Made by a program: the position numbers and the translations under genes. Positions 50,947-59,294 of a stretch of 64,000 nt of DNA are shown in pieces. The stretch covers positions 124,001 through 188,000 of the forward strand of contig NZ_CAKMTJ010000006.1 in the NCBI RefSeq assembly GCF_928392795.1, in the 5' to 3' direction. Below the pieces are notes generated by a model. That model had not been told where the DNA came from. It ran no database searches and worked only from the letters and a program-made list of their open reading frames with translations. How positions within the stretch are numbered: the first letter of the stretch is position 1; each line of letters starts with the position of its first letter. This stretch comes from Rothia nasimurium (GTDB lineage Bacteria > Actinomycetota > Actinomycetes > Actinomycetales > Micrococcaceae).

Positions 50947-52392
50947 ATGACTATTTCTGCCGACAATGCTCACGAGCAGTGGCTTGCCTCCGAGGCTGAA
51001 GCCGAAGCTATGATCCCCCTGATTGGCAAGCTGAACCGAGAGAACAATGTGGTTGTCTCTATTCACGGTCACAGCCTGATTAATAAGTCTGTTATTCAGA
51101 TTTTGAAGGCTCACCGTTTTGCCCGTCAGATTGATGACGTTGAGCTGAATCCGGCTGATTCTCTGAAGATCCTTGAGATTGTCAGCACCCTCGACCTGGG
51201 TGCCTGCTCGCTGGGTCTGGCCAGCCTGCAGCGCAAGTTTGAGGCTTCTGGTGCCGGTGATCTTGAGGCCTGGCTGAAGGAAGAACTGGCTCCCGTTGTC
51301 GGCAAGAAGGGCCAGATTGAAGCTGCCTCACAGGACGTCGTACTCTACGGTTTTGGCCGCATCGGCCGCCTGCTGGCCCGCATTCTGCTGGAGCGCTCCA
51401 CCGGCGCCGGCCCCAAGCTCCGCGCGGTTGTTGTTCGTAAGAACACCGACAACGACCTCTACAAGCGCGCCTCTCTGCTGCGCCGCGACTCCGTCCACGG
51501 TGCTTTCAAGGGCACCATCCGCGTGGACGAAGAGAACTCCACCATCATCGCCAACGGCACCCCCATCAAGTTCATCTACGCCTCTGACCCGGCCGAGGTC
51601 GACTACACCGCCCACGGCATTGAGAACGCTATCGTGGTCGATAACACCGGCCGCTGGCGCGACAAGGACGGCCTCTCCCGCCACCTACAGGCCAAGGGGG
51701 CTGCGCGCGTCCTGCTCACCGCCCCCGGCAAGGGCGTCAAGAACATCGTCTGCGGCGTCAACGACGACATCATCGAAGATAGCGACACCGTCCTGTCAGC
51801 GGCCTCCTGCACCACCAACGCCATCACCCCCGTGCTGGCCGTCATGGACGAGGTCTTCGGCGTCAAGCGCGGCCACGTTGAGACCGTCCACTCCTTCACT
51901 AACGACCAGAACCTGATTGATAACTTCCACAAGGGCGATCGCCGCGGCCGCTCCGCTGCCCTGAACATGGTCATTACCGAAACCGGTGCCGCTAAGGCAG
52001 TGTCTAAGGCCCTGCCCCAGCTGGAGGGCAAGTTGACCGGTAACGCCATCCGCGTTCCCACCCCCGACGTCTCCATGGCTATCTTGAGCCTGCAGCTCAA
52101 CAAGCCCGTCGGGTCTAAGGAAGAACTCAACAACCTGCTGCGCGAACGTTCCCTGCGCTCCAACCTGCGCCGCCAGATTGACTACACCGACTCACACGAG
52201 GTCGTGTCAACCGACTTCGTTGGCTCCCGCGCCGCCGGTGTCGTGGACGGCCTGGCCACCATCACCTCCGGTGACGATAACGCCATCCTCTACGTCTGGT
52301 ACGACAACGAGTTCGGCTACTCCTGCCAGGTAATCCGCGTGCTTGAGACCATGATTGGCGGTAAGCTGCAGAGTTTCCCCGCAGCGATCTAA
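50947..52392 (+). CDS. gap: Long-form glyceraldehyde-3-phosphate dehydrogenase
   Basis: 481 aa from ATG 50947 (MTISADNAHEQWLASE), GAGGAAGAGG upstream; the frame to 50905 is longer but unneeded. A helical N-terminal extension of about 125 residues precedes the NAD-binding YGFGRIGRLLARIL. The catalytic Cys lies in SAASCTTNAITP, and the sugar-phosphate residues in RSAALNMVITETGAAKAV. The long GapB-like form of Actinobacteria is associated with gluconeogenesis; whether it is here the main or second GAPDH cannot be told from the window. Confidence 0.92.
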   Translation: MTISADNAHEQWLASEAEAEAMIPLIGKLNRENNVVVSIHGHSLINKSVIQILKAHRFARQIDDVELNPADSLKILEIVSTLDLGACSLGLASLQRKFEASGAGDLEAWLKEELAPVVGKKGQIEAASQDVVLYGFGRIGRLLARILLERSTGAGPKLRAVVVRKNTDNDLYKRASLLRRDSVHGAFKGTIRVDEENSTIIANGTPIKFIYASDPAEVDYTAHGIENAIVVDNTGRWRDKDGLSRHLQAKGAARVLLTAPGKGVKNIVCGVNDDIIEDSDTVLSAASCTTNAITPVLAVMDEVFGVKRGHVETVHSFTNDQNLIDNFHKGDRRGRSAALNMVITETGAAKAVSKALPQLEGKLTGNAIRVPTPDVSMAILSLQLNKPVGSKEELNNLLRERSLRSNLRRQIDYTDSHEVVSTDFVGSRAAGVVDGLATITSGDDNAILYVWYDNEFGYSCQVIRVLETMIGGKLQSFPAAI

Positions 52393-52418
52393 GAGCGCGG
52401 ACGCCCGCCGCACATCCT

Positions 52419-52457
52419 GGTGCCCTCGGCTAGCTATGCCGGGGGCACCTGCTTTTT
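52419..52457 (+). terminator. gap terminator
   Basis: GGTGCCCTCGGC (52419-52430) pairs with GCCGGGGGCACC (52438-52449) with one mismatch, followed by TGCTTTTT. It lies 27 bases after the gap stop. Confidence 0.85.
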
Positions 52458-52464
52458 AGGGGTT

Positions 52465-52613
52465 GGGGCGGAAGTTGCCGCCAGCAACCCTCTCGCTCCT
52501 CGCCTGGGGGCTCGTCGCGATTCACGCCCCGCCTTGCGGCGGATTCCGTTCGCTCTTGCGTGCTGACGCACTCGCTCACTTCATCGAGCCAGCTGGCTTG
52601 CAACTTCCGCCCC
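52465..52613. repeat. Long palindromic repeat (family member 4)
   Basis: Perfect 14-bp arms GGGGCGGAAGTTGC (52465-52478) / GCAACTTCCGCCCC (52600-52613). The interior has ACCCTCTCGCT, CGCGATTCACGCCCCGCC, GGCGGATTCCGTTCGCTCTT and CGCTCACTTCATC, nearly identical to parts of the 2.14-kb copy. It lies between the convergent gap and osmoprotectant-binding genes. Confidence 0.78.
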
Positions 52614-52660
52614 ACCCCCGAGGGGCAGCAAACGTAAGCTCGTCCGCCAAGGACTCCGGG

Positions 52661-53587
52661 CTACGCGAAGTTCTCGCTCACCCAGTCCCCCGCGGCGGTG
52701 GCGGGGGCTGCTTTTTCTGCGCCGGAGACGCGCGTATTCAGTTCGATTAGGGCCTCGGTGGTGAGCAGGGCTGATACCTCATCGAGCACGCGGGCGGCTG
52801 CTACCGAGACCTGGCGGGTGTTGATAACGGGTAGTACCTGCTGGGCCAGGATCATGTTTTTGGGGTCTTCAAGCACCACGAAGTTGTTGGCAGTGATGGC
52901 GGGGTCGGTGGAGAAGAGGTCCACGATGTCGACGGTGCCGTCGGCCAGGGCTGAGACGGTGAGCGGGCCGCCGCCGTCGTTGATGGGTTCGAAAGACGCC
53001 GGGGTGAAGCTGTAGAGGCGCTCTAGGCCGGGTAGGCCGTAGGCTCGTTCCGCGAATTCCGGGGGTGCTCCTAGGCTGAGCTGGCCGCTGAGGGTGGTGA
53101 GGTCGTCCAGGCTGGTCAGAGCGTGTTCTTCGGCGGTAGCGGCGGTGACGACCAGGGAGTCCTTGTTTTCTGCCTGGGAGGCTGCCAGAACGCCCAGTTC
53201 CTCGGGCAGGGCGGCGGGGAGGGCCTGCACGATGTCTTGGGAGGTGACGGCTGTGGTCTCTGCGTCGAAGTAGAGCAGGAGGTTGCCGGAGTAGTCGGGT
53301 ACCACCGAGACGGTGCCCTCGCGGAGGGCCCCGAGGTAGGCTTCGCGGGCGCCGATGGCGGGGCTGGTGGTGGCGTCTAGGCCGCGGGCGCGCAGGGCGG
53401 CGGCGTAGATTTCGGCGATAATTTGTGATTCGGTGAAGTCGGCTGAGCCTACGGTAATGGTGCCGGTGGTGCTCCCGCTGCCAAAGGCGGTGGAGCCGTC
53501 AAGGCCGCAGGCGGAAAGGCCTAGAGCCCCGGCGGCGAGTCCTGCCCCGGTGAAGAGGGAGCGTCGGGTGAGGCGGGGTGATGTCAT
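52661..53587 (-). CDS. Osmoprotectant (glycine betaine/choline) ABC substrate-binding lipoprotein
   Basis: 308 aa. The N-terminus has a twin-Arg-like RRSLFTGAG and lipobox LSAC (Cys27). The OpuAC/OsmF domain begins TITVGSADFTESQIIAEIYAAALRARG; GTVSVVPDYSGNLLLYF is also conserved. It binds betaine, choline or proline betaine outside the membrane. Last gene of the four-gene operon, 6 bp after a permease. Confidence 0.9.
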   Translation of the reverse strand: MTSPRLTRRSLFTGAGLAAGALGLSACGLDGSTAFGSGSTTGTITVGSADFTESQIIAEIYAAALRARGLDATTSPAIGAREAYLGALREGTVSVVPDYSGNLLLYFDAETTAVTSQDIVQALPAALPEELGVLAASQAENKDSLVVTAATAEEHALTSLDDLTTLSGQLSLGAPPEFAERAYGLPGLERLYSFTPASFEPINDGGGPLTVSALADGTVDIVDLFSTDPAITANNFVVLEDPKNMILAQQVLPVINTRQVSVAAARVLDEVSALLTTEALIELNTRVSGAEKAAPATAAGDWVSENFA

Positions 53588-53593
53588 GGGTGT

Positions 53594-54250
53594 TTACCTT
53601 AGTCCGGGGTAGGTGAGGGCTCTTTGTACAAGGGCAAGTAGAGCATCGACGATGAGGGCGAGGGCTGCAACGAGTAGGACGGCCGCGACCATGCGGGTGT
53701 AGTCGCGCACCGCCAGCCCATCGATGAGGTAGCGCCCCAGCCCGCCAAGGTTGATGTAGGCAACCACGGTGACGGTTGCGATAATTTGCAGCACCGCGTT
53801 ACGGATGCCACCGAAAATGAGGGGCAGGGCCACGGGAATTTCTACCCGAGTGAGCACCTGCCAGCCGGTCATACCCTGGGCGCGGGCGGCGTCCTTAATA
53901 ACGGGGTCCACCGCCGCAATACCGGCGTAGGTGCCCGCCAGGAGCGGGGCGATCGCCAGTATGACGAGGGCAAGTACCGGGGCGGTCAGCCCCAGTCCCA
54001 GCCAGAGAGCGAAGAGGGTGAGCAGGCCCAGGGTGGGCAGGGCTCGCAGGGCACCGGTGAGAGCTACGACCAGGTTCTGTCCCTTGCCAGTGTGCCCCAC
54101 CCAGGCACCGAGCGGCAGGGCGATAGCCGCCGCGACCAGCAGCACTAGGCCGGAGTAGGCCAGGTGCTCGCCAAGACGCTGCCAGATACCACCGGTGCCC
54201 GCCCAGGCACCGGGGGCGGTGAACCAGGCCCAGACGTCCTGAAAAATCAT
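53594..54250 (-). CDS. Osmoprotectant ABC permease 2
   Basis: 218 aa. About five or six helices with GALRALPTLGLLTLFALWLG and the EAA-like loop DAARAQGMTGWQVLTRVEIPVALPLI. It pairs with permease 1 to form the channel. It overlaps permease 1 by 4 bp (ATGA) and is followed after 6 bp by the binding-protein gene. Confidence 0.92.
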   Translation of the reverse strand: MIFQDVWAWFTAPGAWAGTGGIWQRLGEHLAYSGLVLLVAAAIALPLGAWVGHTGKGQNLVVALTGALRALPTLGLLTLFALWLGLGLTAPVLALVILAIAPLLAGTYAGIAAVDPVIKDAARAQGMTGWQVLTRVEIPVALPLIFGGIRNAVLQIIATVTVVAYINLGGLGRYLIDGLAVRDYTRMVAAVLLVAALALIVDALLALVQRALTYPGLR

Positions 54251-54924
54251 GAGGGGTTCCTCCAGCGGGTAAGCCCGGCGCCAGTCAGGGCCAGGAGGCG
54301 GTCAAGAGCGAGAGCCAGGACGAGGGTGAGCAGGATTCCGGTGATGATTTCAGCCGGTAGGTCCCGGCGCAGGCCGTCGGTGAAGAGGGTGCCGAGGGAC
54401 TGGATGCCAATAACAGCGCCCACCGACACCATAGAAATATTCGAGACCAGGGCAACGCGTAAACCGGCGATCATGACGGGTAGCGACAGGGGTAGCTCAA
54501 CCTGCCAGAAGCGGCGCAGCGGGGTGTAGCCTACGGCTGTGGCGGCTTCGAGGGTGATGGGTGAGACCGATTCGAAGGCGTCCACGGCGCTGCGCACCAT
54601 CATGGCTACCACGTAGATAGTCAGCGCCACGTAGACGTTGAGCGGGGAAGTAATGGAGGTGCCCAGCACCAGGGGCATGAGCACGAAAAGCGCTAGTGAG
54701 GGCACGGTGTAGAGCAGGGACGCCCCGTTCACCACTGCTCCTTTACGCAGACGTCCTGTGCGGGTATAGGCCTCGGTGGAGCGCCCGTCCGCCCGCCGCC
54801 CCAGGGCCAGGCGGGCCAGTGGCAGGGCAAGGACGAAGCCCACCAGCACAGGTATGACCGATTGCGCCAGGTGCAGGGCGGTGAGCTGCCCGATATAGGG
54901 CAGGTTGGCTAGAAACCAGTTCAT
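54247..54924 (-). CDS. Osmoprotectant ABC permease 1
   Basis: 225 aa. Helices with TVPSLALFVLMPLVLG, VYVALTIYVVAMMVRSAVDAFESV and the EAA loop EAATAVGYTPLRRFWQVELPLSLPVMIAG. It overlaps the ATPase gene by 4 bp and permease 2 by 4 bp, so all are translationally coupled. Confidence 0.92.
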   Translation of the reverse strand: MNWFLANLPYIGQLTALHLAQSVIPVLVGFVLALPLARLALGRRADGRSTEAYTRTGRLRKGAVVNGASLLYTVPSLALFVLMPLVLGTSITSPLNVYVALTIYVVAMMVRSAVDAFESVSPITLEAATAVGYTPLRRFWQVELPLSLPVMIAGLRVALVSNISMVSVGAVIGIQSLGTLFTDGLRRDLPAEIITGILLTLVLALALDRLLALTGAGLTRWRNPS

Positions 54925-56051
54925 GCGGACGTCCCGTCACCGGCTGCCGCGCTGGCAGGGTTCTCGCCGGAGTCGGCGCTCTCGGTACGGGCCCACGGAG
55001 CTTCTAGGCCGTAGCGCAGGTAGCGCTCCTGCCGGGTTGCTTCGAGCACGTTATCGGCTTCCAGTAGCCCCAGGGCCAGCCCCTGCTCGTCAACCGCCAC
55101 ACCCCAGCCGGAGGGTGAGGACAGCACCGAATCCAGGGCATCACGCAGGGTTCCGCCCTGCATGAAGAGGGAGCCACCGGGCAGGTGCCTGCCGCCGGTG
55201 ACCCAGCCGTCGGGGCGTCCGTCCGCTAGTCTCAGCTGCCAGCCCTCGGCCTCAGCGGCCTGCAGGGGGCGGACGGCCACGTTCCCCGCCCCAGCAAAGG
55301 TCAGGCGGCGCATGCCGCGGTCGCGCCCCACAAATGAAGCAACATAATCACAGGCCGGAGCCCGCAAAATCTCTTCGGGGGTGCCGAACTGGGCGATGGT
55401 GCCGCCGGGGGCAAAGACGGCGATGTAGTCCCCCAGGAGCACAGCCTCGTCGATATCGTGGGTGACGAAGACGATGGTGCGGTGGAGCTTCTGCTGCAGG
55501 TCGAGAAGGCTCTGCTGCAGGTCAGCCCGCACCACGGGATCGATGGCACTAAAGGGCTCGTCCATGAGCAAAATATCTGACTGCCCCGCCAGAGCTCGGG
55601 CCACACCCACGCGCTGGGCCTGACCACCCGAGAGCTGGGCCGGGTACTTGCTAGCAGAGGCGCGATCTAGGCCCACCGTGTCGAGAAGTTCCAGGGCTTC
55701 AGCACGAGCCTGTTTCTTGGCTACCCCCTTGAGGCGGGGAACGGTGGTGATGTTATCGAGCACGCTCTGGTGGGGCATGAGCCCAGCCTGCTGCAGCACG
55801 TAGCCAATGGAGCGGCGCAGTTCGTGAACAGGGCGGGCGGTATTGGCTTCGCCGCGCACCAGAATCTCACCGTCGGTGTGCTCGACCATGCGGTTGATCA
55901 TGCGCAGGGATGTGGTTTTACCGCAGCCCGAGGGCCCCACAAAGACCGTGATTTTTCCCTGAGGAATGCTGAGGGTGAGGTTATCTACCACCGCCGTGTC
56001 ACCGTATTTCTTGGTGACCGACCGGAATTCAATAGCGGGGGCCGCTGCCAT
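54921..56051 (-). CDS. Osmoprotectant ABC ATP-binding protein with C-terminal CBS-like domain
   Basis: 376 aa. Walker A GPSGCGKTT (about 38-46), Q-loop, signature LSGGQAQRVG, Walker B ILLMDEPFSAIDP, switch VTHDIDEA. The C-terminal 120 residues (MQGGTLRDALDSVLSSPSGWGVAVDEQGLALGLLE) resemble CBS-type ionic-strength sensors of OpuA. A Gly/Ala-rich tail ends it. First gene of the operon; it drives uptake of compatible solutes in osmotic stress. Confidence 0.92.
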   Translation of the reverse strand: MAAAPAIEFRSVTKKYGDTAVVDNLTLSIPQGKITVFVGPSGCGKTTSLRMINRMVEHTDGEILVRGEANTARPVHELRRSIGYVLQQAGLMPHQSVLDNITTVPRLKGVAKKQARAEALELLDTVGLDRASASKYPAQLSGGQAQRVGVARALAGQSDILLMDEPFSAIDPVVRADLQQSLLDLQQKLHRTIVFVTHDIDEAVLLGDYIAVFAPGGTIAQFGTPEEILRAPACDYVASFVGRDRGMRRLTFAGAGNVAVRPLQAAEAEGWQLRLADGRPDGWVTGGRHLPGGSLFMQGGTLRDALDSVLSSPSGWGVAVDEQGLALGLLEADNVLEATRQERYLRYGLEAPWARTESADSGENPASAAAGDGTSA

Positions 56052-56155
56052 ACTTGCTCTTTCGTTTGAGGCGGGGAAGGTTTTGCTCCATCAACCTAAC
56101 ACCCGTGGGTTCCACCCTATTCCAGCAGGTTCTAAAACAGCAAGTACCCTGTCAT

Positions 56156-56197
56156 AAATGCACATGCCCTGCTAAAAGTGACAGGCAGATGCACTTT
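56156..56197. terminator. Hairpin upstream of xthA
   Basis: TGCACATGCC and GGCAGATGCA pair at 8 of 10 positions around a loop containing AAAAGTGACA. The sequence is a relative of the pabB terminator at 31054-31098. It lies 33 bp before the xthA start, between two divergent genes, so termination is not an obvious role. Confidence 0.45.
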
Positions 56198-56229
56198 TAA
56201 GGCGGCAGGTCGGTTGCTAGGCTGGTGAC

Positions 56230-57033
56230 ATGAAAATTGCTACCTGGAACGTGAACTCTATCCGTGCCCGCGCCGACCGCGTGGAAGACTGGCTAGAGCG
56301 CAGCGACGTAGACGTCCTAGCCATCCAAGAAACCAAGGCCACCGACGAGACCTTCCCCTACGAGATTTTTGAGTACTCGGGCTATGAGGTGGCCCATTTT
56401 GGGCTGTCACAGTGGAACGGGGTGGCTCTCGCCTCCCGCGTGGGGCTTGAGGATATTCAGCGCACCTTCACCAACCAGCCCGCTTTTGGCAAGCCCGGTG
56501 AGGACGCCGTCGTTGAGGCCCGCGCTATCGGGGCAACCTGCGGCGGGGTTCGGGTGTGGAGCCTCTACGTGCCTAACGGTCGCGGTATCGACGACCCGCA
56601 TATGCCCTACAAGCTGGCCTGGCTGGAAGAGCTTCGCAAGGACGCCGCCAGCTGGCTAGAGCAGGACCCCGCGGCGCAGTTTGCCCTGGTAGGAGACTTC
56701 AATATCGCTCCCCGCGACGAGGATGTGTGGGATATCGACTTCTTTAGGGAAAACCAGATGACCCACGTGACCGAGCCTGAGCGGGCAGCCTTTAGGGCTT
56801 TTCTTGAAGAGCCTCTGGGGCTGGTTGATGTGGCCCGTGAACACACCACGGTGCCCTACACCTACTGGGATTACACCAAGCTACGCTTCCCCAAGAATGA
56901 GGGCATGCGCATTGATTTTCAGCTCTACTCCCCCGCGCTGGCCCAGCGAGTTGTGGGCGCTGAGATTGATAGAGAAGAGCGAAAGGGCAAGGGCGCTTCG
57001 GACCATGCCCCGGTGATTGTTGAGATTAGCTAG
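56230..57033 (+). CDS. xthA: Exodeoxyribonuclease III
   Basis: 267 aa. MKIATWNVNSIRARADRVEDWL, then LAIQETKATDETFP (catalytic Glu), LVGDFNIAPRDEDVWD (Asp-x-Asn), YTYWDYTKLRFPKNEGMRIDFQL, and ASDHAPVIVEI (catalytic His) at the end. An AP endonuclease/3'-5' exonuclease in base-excision repair. A single gene; the IS element starts 38 bp after its stop. Confidence 0.94.
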   Translation: MKIATWNVNSIRARADRVEDWLERSDVDVLAIQETKATDETFPYEIFEYSGYEVAHFGLSQWNGVALASRVGLEDIQRTFTNQPAFGKPGEDAVVEARAIGATCGGVRVWSLYVPNGRGIDDPHMPYKLAWLEELRKDAASWLEQDPAAQFALVGDFNIAPRDEDVWDIDFFRENQMTHVTEPERAAFRAFLEEPLGLVDVAREHTTVPYTYWDYTKLRFPKNEGMRIDFQLYSPALAQRVVGAEIDREERKGKGASDHAPVIVEIS

Positions 57034-57062
57034 CTGAGCGGACGCCCCCGCCCGACAGTCCG

Positions 57063-57070
57063 GGGATTGC
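57063..57070. other. Target duplication, left copy
   Basis: GGGATTGC immediately before the IS element matches GGCATTGC at 58456-58463 with one mismatch. Eight bases is the usual duplication for IS256-type elements. Confidence 0.6.
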
Positions 57071-58455
57071 GGGTTAAGGGTCAAAAAGTGTGTCCGGAAT
57101 CGCGGATTTTCACGGATTGACCTGTAGGTTTCCGGAAAGTATATGCTCCGGAAGCATATATCTAGCCCCCGACGGGAAATCCTCGGTGTGGCAGCCGTGA
57201 TGTGCTATGCGCGGCGTGGTGTGGTGTCGCAATGTCGAAGAACCAACCACGCTGCCACTGCGGCGGTGAAATGAAACGCAACGGCACCACCAGCAAAGGC
57301 ACCACCAGATGGCGCTGCAAACAATGCGGCGCCTCCAGCGTCAAACGTCGAAACGACATCACCAACGCGGCAGTGTTCACCCAGTTCATCGAGCATTGCA
57401 CCACCGCAATATCACTCGACGACCTAGCCAAACGAAACGGTGTTAGCCGCGCCACCATGAAGCGGCGCTTCAAGTGGTGCTGGCTCGTTGATGTGCCTGA
57501 CCCCACCGCCGGCCACCACAAGCGGATCTACGACCAGGTATTTCTCGATGGCACCTACACCGCCGGTGGCTGCCTGATCGTCGCGGCGACCATCGACCAC
57601 GTGATCGCCTGGCACTGGTGCAAACACGAAACCACCCGCGACTACCAACTGCTGCTTGAACGCATCGAAGCCCCACTCATCGCCGTCATCGACGGCGGCC
57701 AAGGCGCATACAGCGCAATCAAAAAGTGCTGGCCGACTACGAAAATTCAACGCTGCCTCGTCCACGCCCAACGCGTGGTCCGCCGCTACACCACCACCAA
57801 CCCACGCACCGATGCCGGGCGCACCATCTACCGACTTGCGCTGAAACTGACCCGGATCACCACACTGGATGAAGCCGCCGCGTGGGGTGTGCAACTGCAC
57901 GAGTTTTCAACGATCTACCGGGAATGGATGAACGAGAAAACCATGATCAAAGACCCCAAAACAGGTGCATGGACCCGCGTGTGGACCCACCACAACGTGC
58001 GCAAGGCCTACAACAGCCTCAACCATCTTTGGCGGTCCGAGATGCTGTTTGTCTACCTCAACCCGCCAGCAGGAGTCCTTGCGCCCGAGCGGATCAAATC
58101 CACCACCAACAGCTTAGAAGGCGGCATCAACGCCCAGCTCAAACTGCTCGCCAGAACCCACCGCGGCAGATCAGGCGAACGACAACGCCGCATGCTGGAT
58201 TGGTGGCTCTACTTAAAAACGGAACTGCCTGACGATCCAGTACGAATCGCCAGGCAGTCCGACTGGGGCCAGGGCCAACTCGCCAAAGTATCCACCCTGA
58301 CCCAAACCGAGAACCAAGCCGACCACGAAACAGGACGCCCAGCCCTCTACGACAACGCTATCGACACCGACTACACCCACTCAATCGGCATTCAAAAAGG
58401 CCAAATCTAACCCCCGCGACACGCCGAGCCAGACACACATTTTGACCCTTAACCC
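57071..58455 (+). mobile_element. IS1249-type insertion sequence (IS256 family)
   Basis: 1385 bp bounded by imperfect terminal inverted repeats: left 57071-57097 (GGGTTAAGGGTCAAAAAGTG...) and right 58429-58455, matching at 25 of 27 positions. It contains one full transposase gene and is flanked by an 8-bp near-duplication. An inner palindrome ATATGCTCCGGAAGCATAT lies in the left end, in the promoter zone. The element appears intact. Confidence 0.88.
57232..58410 (+). CDS. IS1249 family transposase
   Basis: 392 aa from ATG 57232 (MSKNQPRCHCGG). N-terminal zinc ribbon (CHCG...WRCKQCG, about 8-31), then HTH (LDDLAKRNGVSRATMKRRF), then a DDE nuclease core: DQVFLDGTYTAGG (first Asp), LIAVIDGGQGAYSAI (second Asp) and STTNSLEGGINAQLKLL (Glu), with the family's CLVHAQR loop. 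It cuts and joins DNA at the inverted repeats. No interrupting stop, so probably active. Confidence 0.9.
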   Translation: MSKNQPRCHCGGEMKRNGTTSKGTTRWRCKQCGASSVKRRNDITNAAVFTQFIEHCTTAISLDDLAKRNGVSRATMKRRFKWCWLVDVPDPTAGHHKRIYDQVFLDGTYTAGGCLIVAATIDHVIAWHWCKHETTRDYQLLLERIEAPLIAVIDGGQGAYSAIKKCWPTTKIQRCLVHAQRVVRRYTTTNPRTDAGRTIYRLALKLTRITTLDEAAAWGVQLHEFSTIYREWMNEKTMIKDPKTGAWTRVWTHHNVRKAYNSLNHLWRSEMLFVYLNPPAGVLAPERIKSTTNSLEGGINAQLKLLARTHRGRSGERQRRMLDWWLYLKTELPDDPVRIARQSDWGQGQLAKVSTLTQTENQADHETGRPALYDNAIDTDYTHSIGIQKGQI

Positions 58456-58492
58456 GGCATTGCAGACCCTCTAGAAAAAGCCGGAATACGAC

Positions 58493-58530
58493 AATAGCCC
58501 CAGTCCGTGAACTCACAGGCTGGGGCTATT
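58493..58530. terminator. Hairpin beyond the tRNA terminator
   Basis: AATAGCCCCAG (58493-58503) pairs perfectly with CTGGGGCTATT (58520-58530), loop 16. It lies between the IS element and the tRNA cluster and may originally have terminated xthA before the IS inserted. Confidence 0.6.
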
Positions 58531-58540
58531 GGGTGTTAAA

Positions 58541-58578
58541 ACAAAAAACCCACTCTCATGTAGAAGCCTAGAGAGTGG
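58541..58578 (-). terminator. tRNA operon terminator
   Basis: CCACTCTC (58550-58557) pairs with GAGAGTGG (58571-58578); on the minus strand the stem is followed by GGGTTTTTTGT. It begins 7 bases after the tRNA-Phe 3' end. Confidence 0.8.
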
Positions 58579-58584
58579 ATTTCG

Positions 58585-58657
58585 TGGCTCCGACCGGCGT
58601 CGATCCGGTGACCTTACGATTTTCAGTCGCACGCTCTACCAACTGAGCTACAGAGCC
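58585..58657 (-). tRNA. tRNA-Phe (GAA)
   Basis: 73 nt. Acceptor GGCTCTG/CGGAGCC, D arm GCTC-AGTTGGTA-GAGC, anticodon arm TGCGA-CTGAAAA-TCGTA with anticodon GAA, T arm ACCGG-ATCGACG-CCGGT. The CCA end is not encoded. The T-loop starts with A instead of the near-universal T54, an oddity. Last of a three-tRNA minus-strand cluster. Confidence 0.9.
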
Positions 58658-58720
58658 AGGCATACCCTTAGATATGCCACAACCGCGTCTTCCCACAAGT
58701 GAGAACTTACGCGGTCGGAG

Positions 58721-58794
58721 CGACCCCGACGGGACTTGAACCCGCGACCTCCGGCGTGACAGGCCGGCGCGCTAACCAACTGCGCTACGGGGCC
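58721..58794 (-). tRNA. tRNA-Asp (GTC)
   Basis: 74 nt. Acceptor GGCCCCG/CGGGGTC, D arm GCGC-AGTTGGTTA-GCGC, anticodon loop CTGTCAC with anticodon GTC, T loop TTCAAGT, discriminator G. Middle of the cluster. Confidence 0.95.
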
Positions 58795-58845
58795 ATACGC
58801 AAGAACCGAAGTTCTTACATGGCCGTGAAACCAAAGGTTTCACAG

Positions 58846-58918
58846 TACCCCCAACGGGATTTGAACCCGTGTTACCGCCGTGAAAGGGCGGCGTCCTAGG
58901 CCGCTAGACGATAGGGGC
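58846..58918 (-). tRNA. tRNA-Glu (TTC)
   Basis: 73 nt. Acceptor GCCCCTA/TGGGGGT, anticodon loop CTTTCAC giving anticodon TTC, T arm ACGGG-TTCAAAT-CCCGT, discriminator A. First of the cluster, with a promoter upstream. Confidence 0.95.
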
Positions 58919-58975
58919 TAGTTCGCTGTATCGTGACCGGCTTTGTTTCCTCAGCCCGTCGCTCGAACAAGTAAT

Positions 58976-59004
58976 ACATTACGCGAGTTCAAACAGGCGC
59001 GCAA
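58976..59004 (-). promoter_or_regulatory. Possible tRNA operon promoter
   Basis: On the minus strand TTGCGC (58999-59004) and TAATGT (58976-58981) are 17 bp apart, about 58 bp before tRNA-Glu. A fair match to sigma-70-type boxes; no test was made against background. Confidence 0.4.
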
Positions 59005-59168
59005 ATCGAAAACTGCCCAACCGGGGTATTTTGGGTCAAAAATTGAGTGCCCTGCACCACAAAATTCACGCAAAAGTAACCGGTGATACACATAAACAAC
59101 CTAGCCAGAACCGATATTGCCGCAACAAGCGTCCGTACCAAAAATTTTTTGAACTTTTTAAAAAAGAC

Positions 59169-59233
59169 GGCAGGATAGCGCCGTCGGAGCCCTTTTCAGC
59201 CTGAAAAGGAGCTTCGGCGGGAGCTATCCTGCC
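59169..59233 (-). terminator. Terminator of the universal stress protein gene
   Basis: GGCAGGATAG (59169-59178) pairs with CTATCCTGCC (59224-59233), with inner arms CGCCGTCGGAGC/GCTTCGGCGG and CCTTTTCAG/CTGAAAAGG. On the minus strand a GTCTTTTTTAA run follows. Confidence 0.85.
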
Positions 59234-59294
59234 TTGTCTTACAACCAGCCTACTCCTTGCGAGAGAAGCTGACTAGAGTGCTTTTACGTTTTGG

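Larger units (their letters stand above)
58919..59294. other. Gene-free interval upstream of the tRNA cluster
   Basis: The 376 bases between tRNA-Glu and the universal stress gene contain no ORF. A tRNA promoter (58976-59004) and the stress-gene terminator (59169-59233) are the only structures supported. The middle is relatively AT-rich. Confidence 0.5.

Noticed and set aside
58699-58899. 66-aa plus-strand ORF across the tRNA genes
   Set aside because: It is a read-through of the reverse complements of tRNA-Asp and tRNA-Glu, a well-known spurious ORF type (ATPTGLEPATSGVTG).
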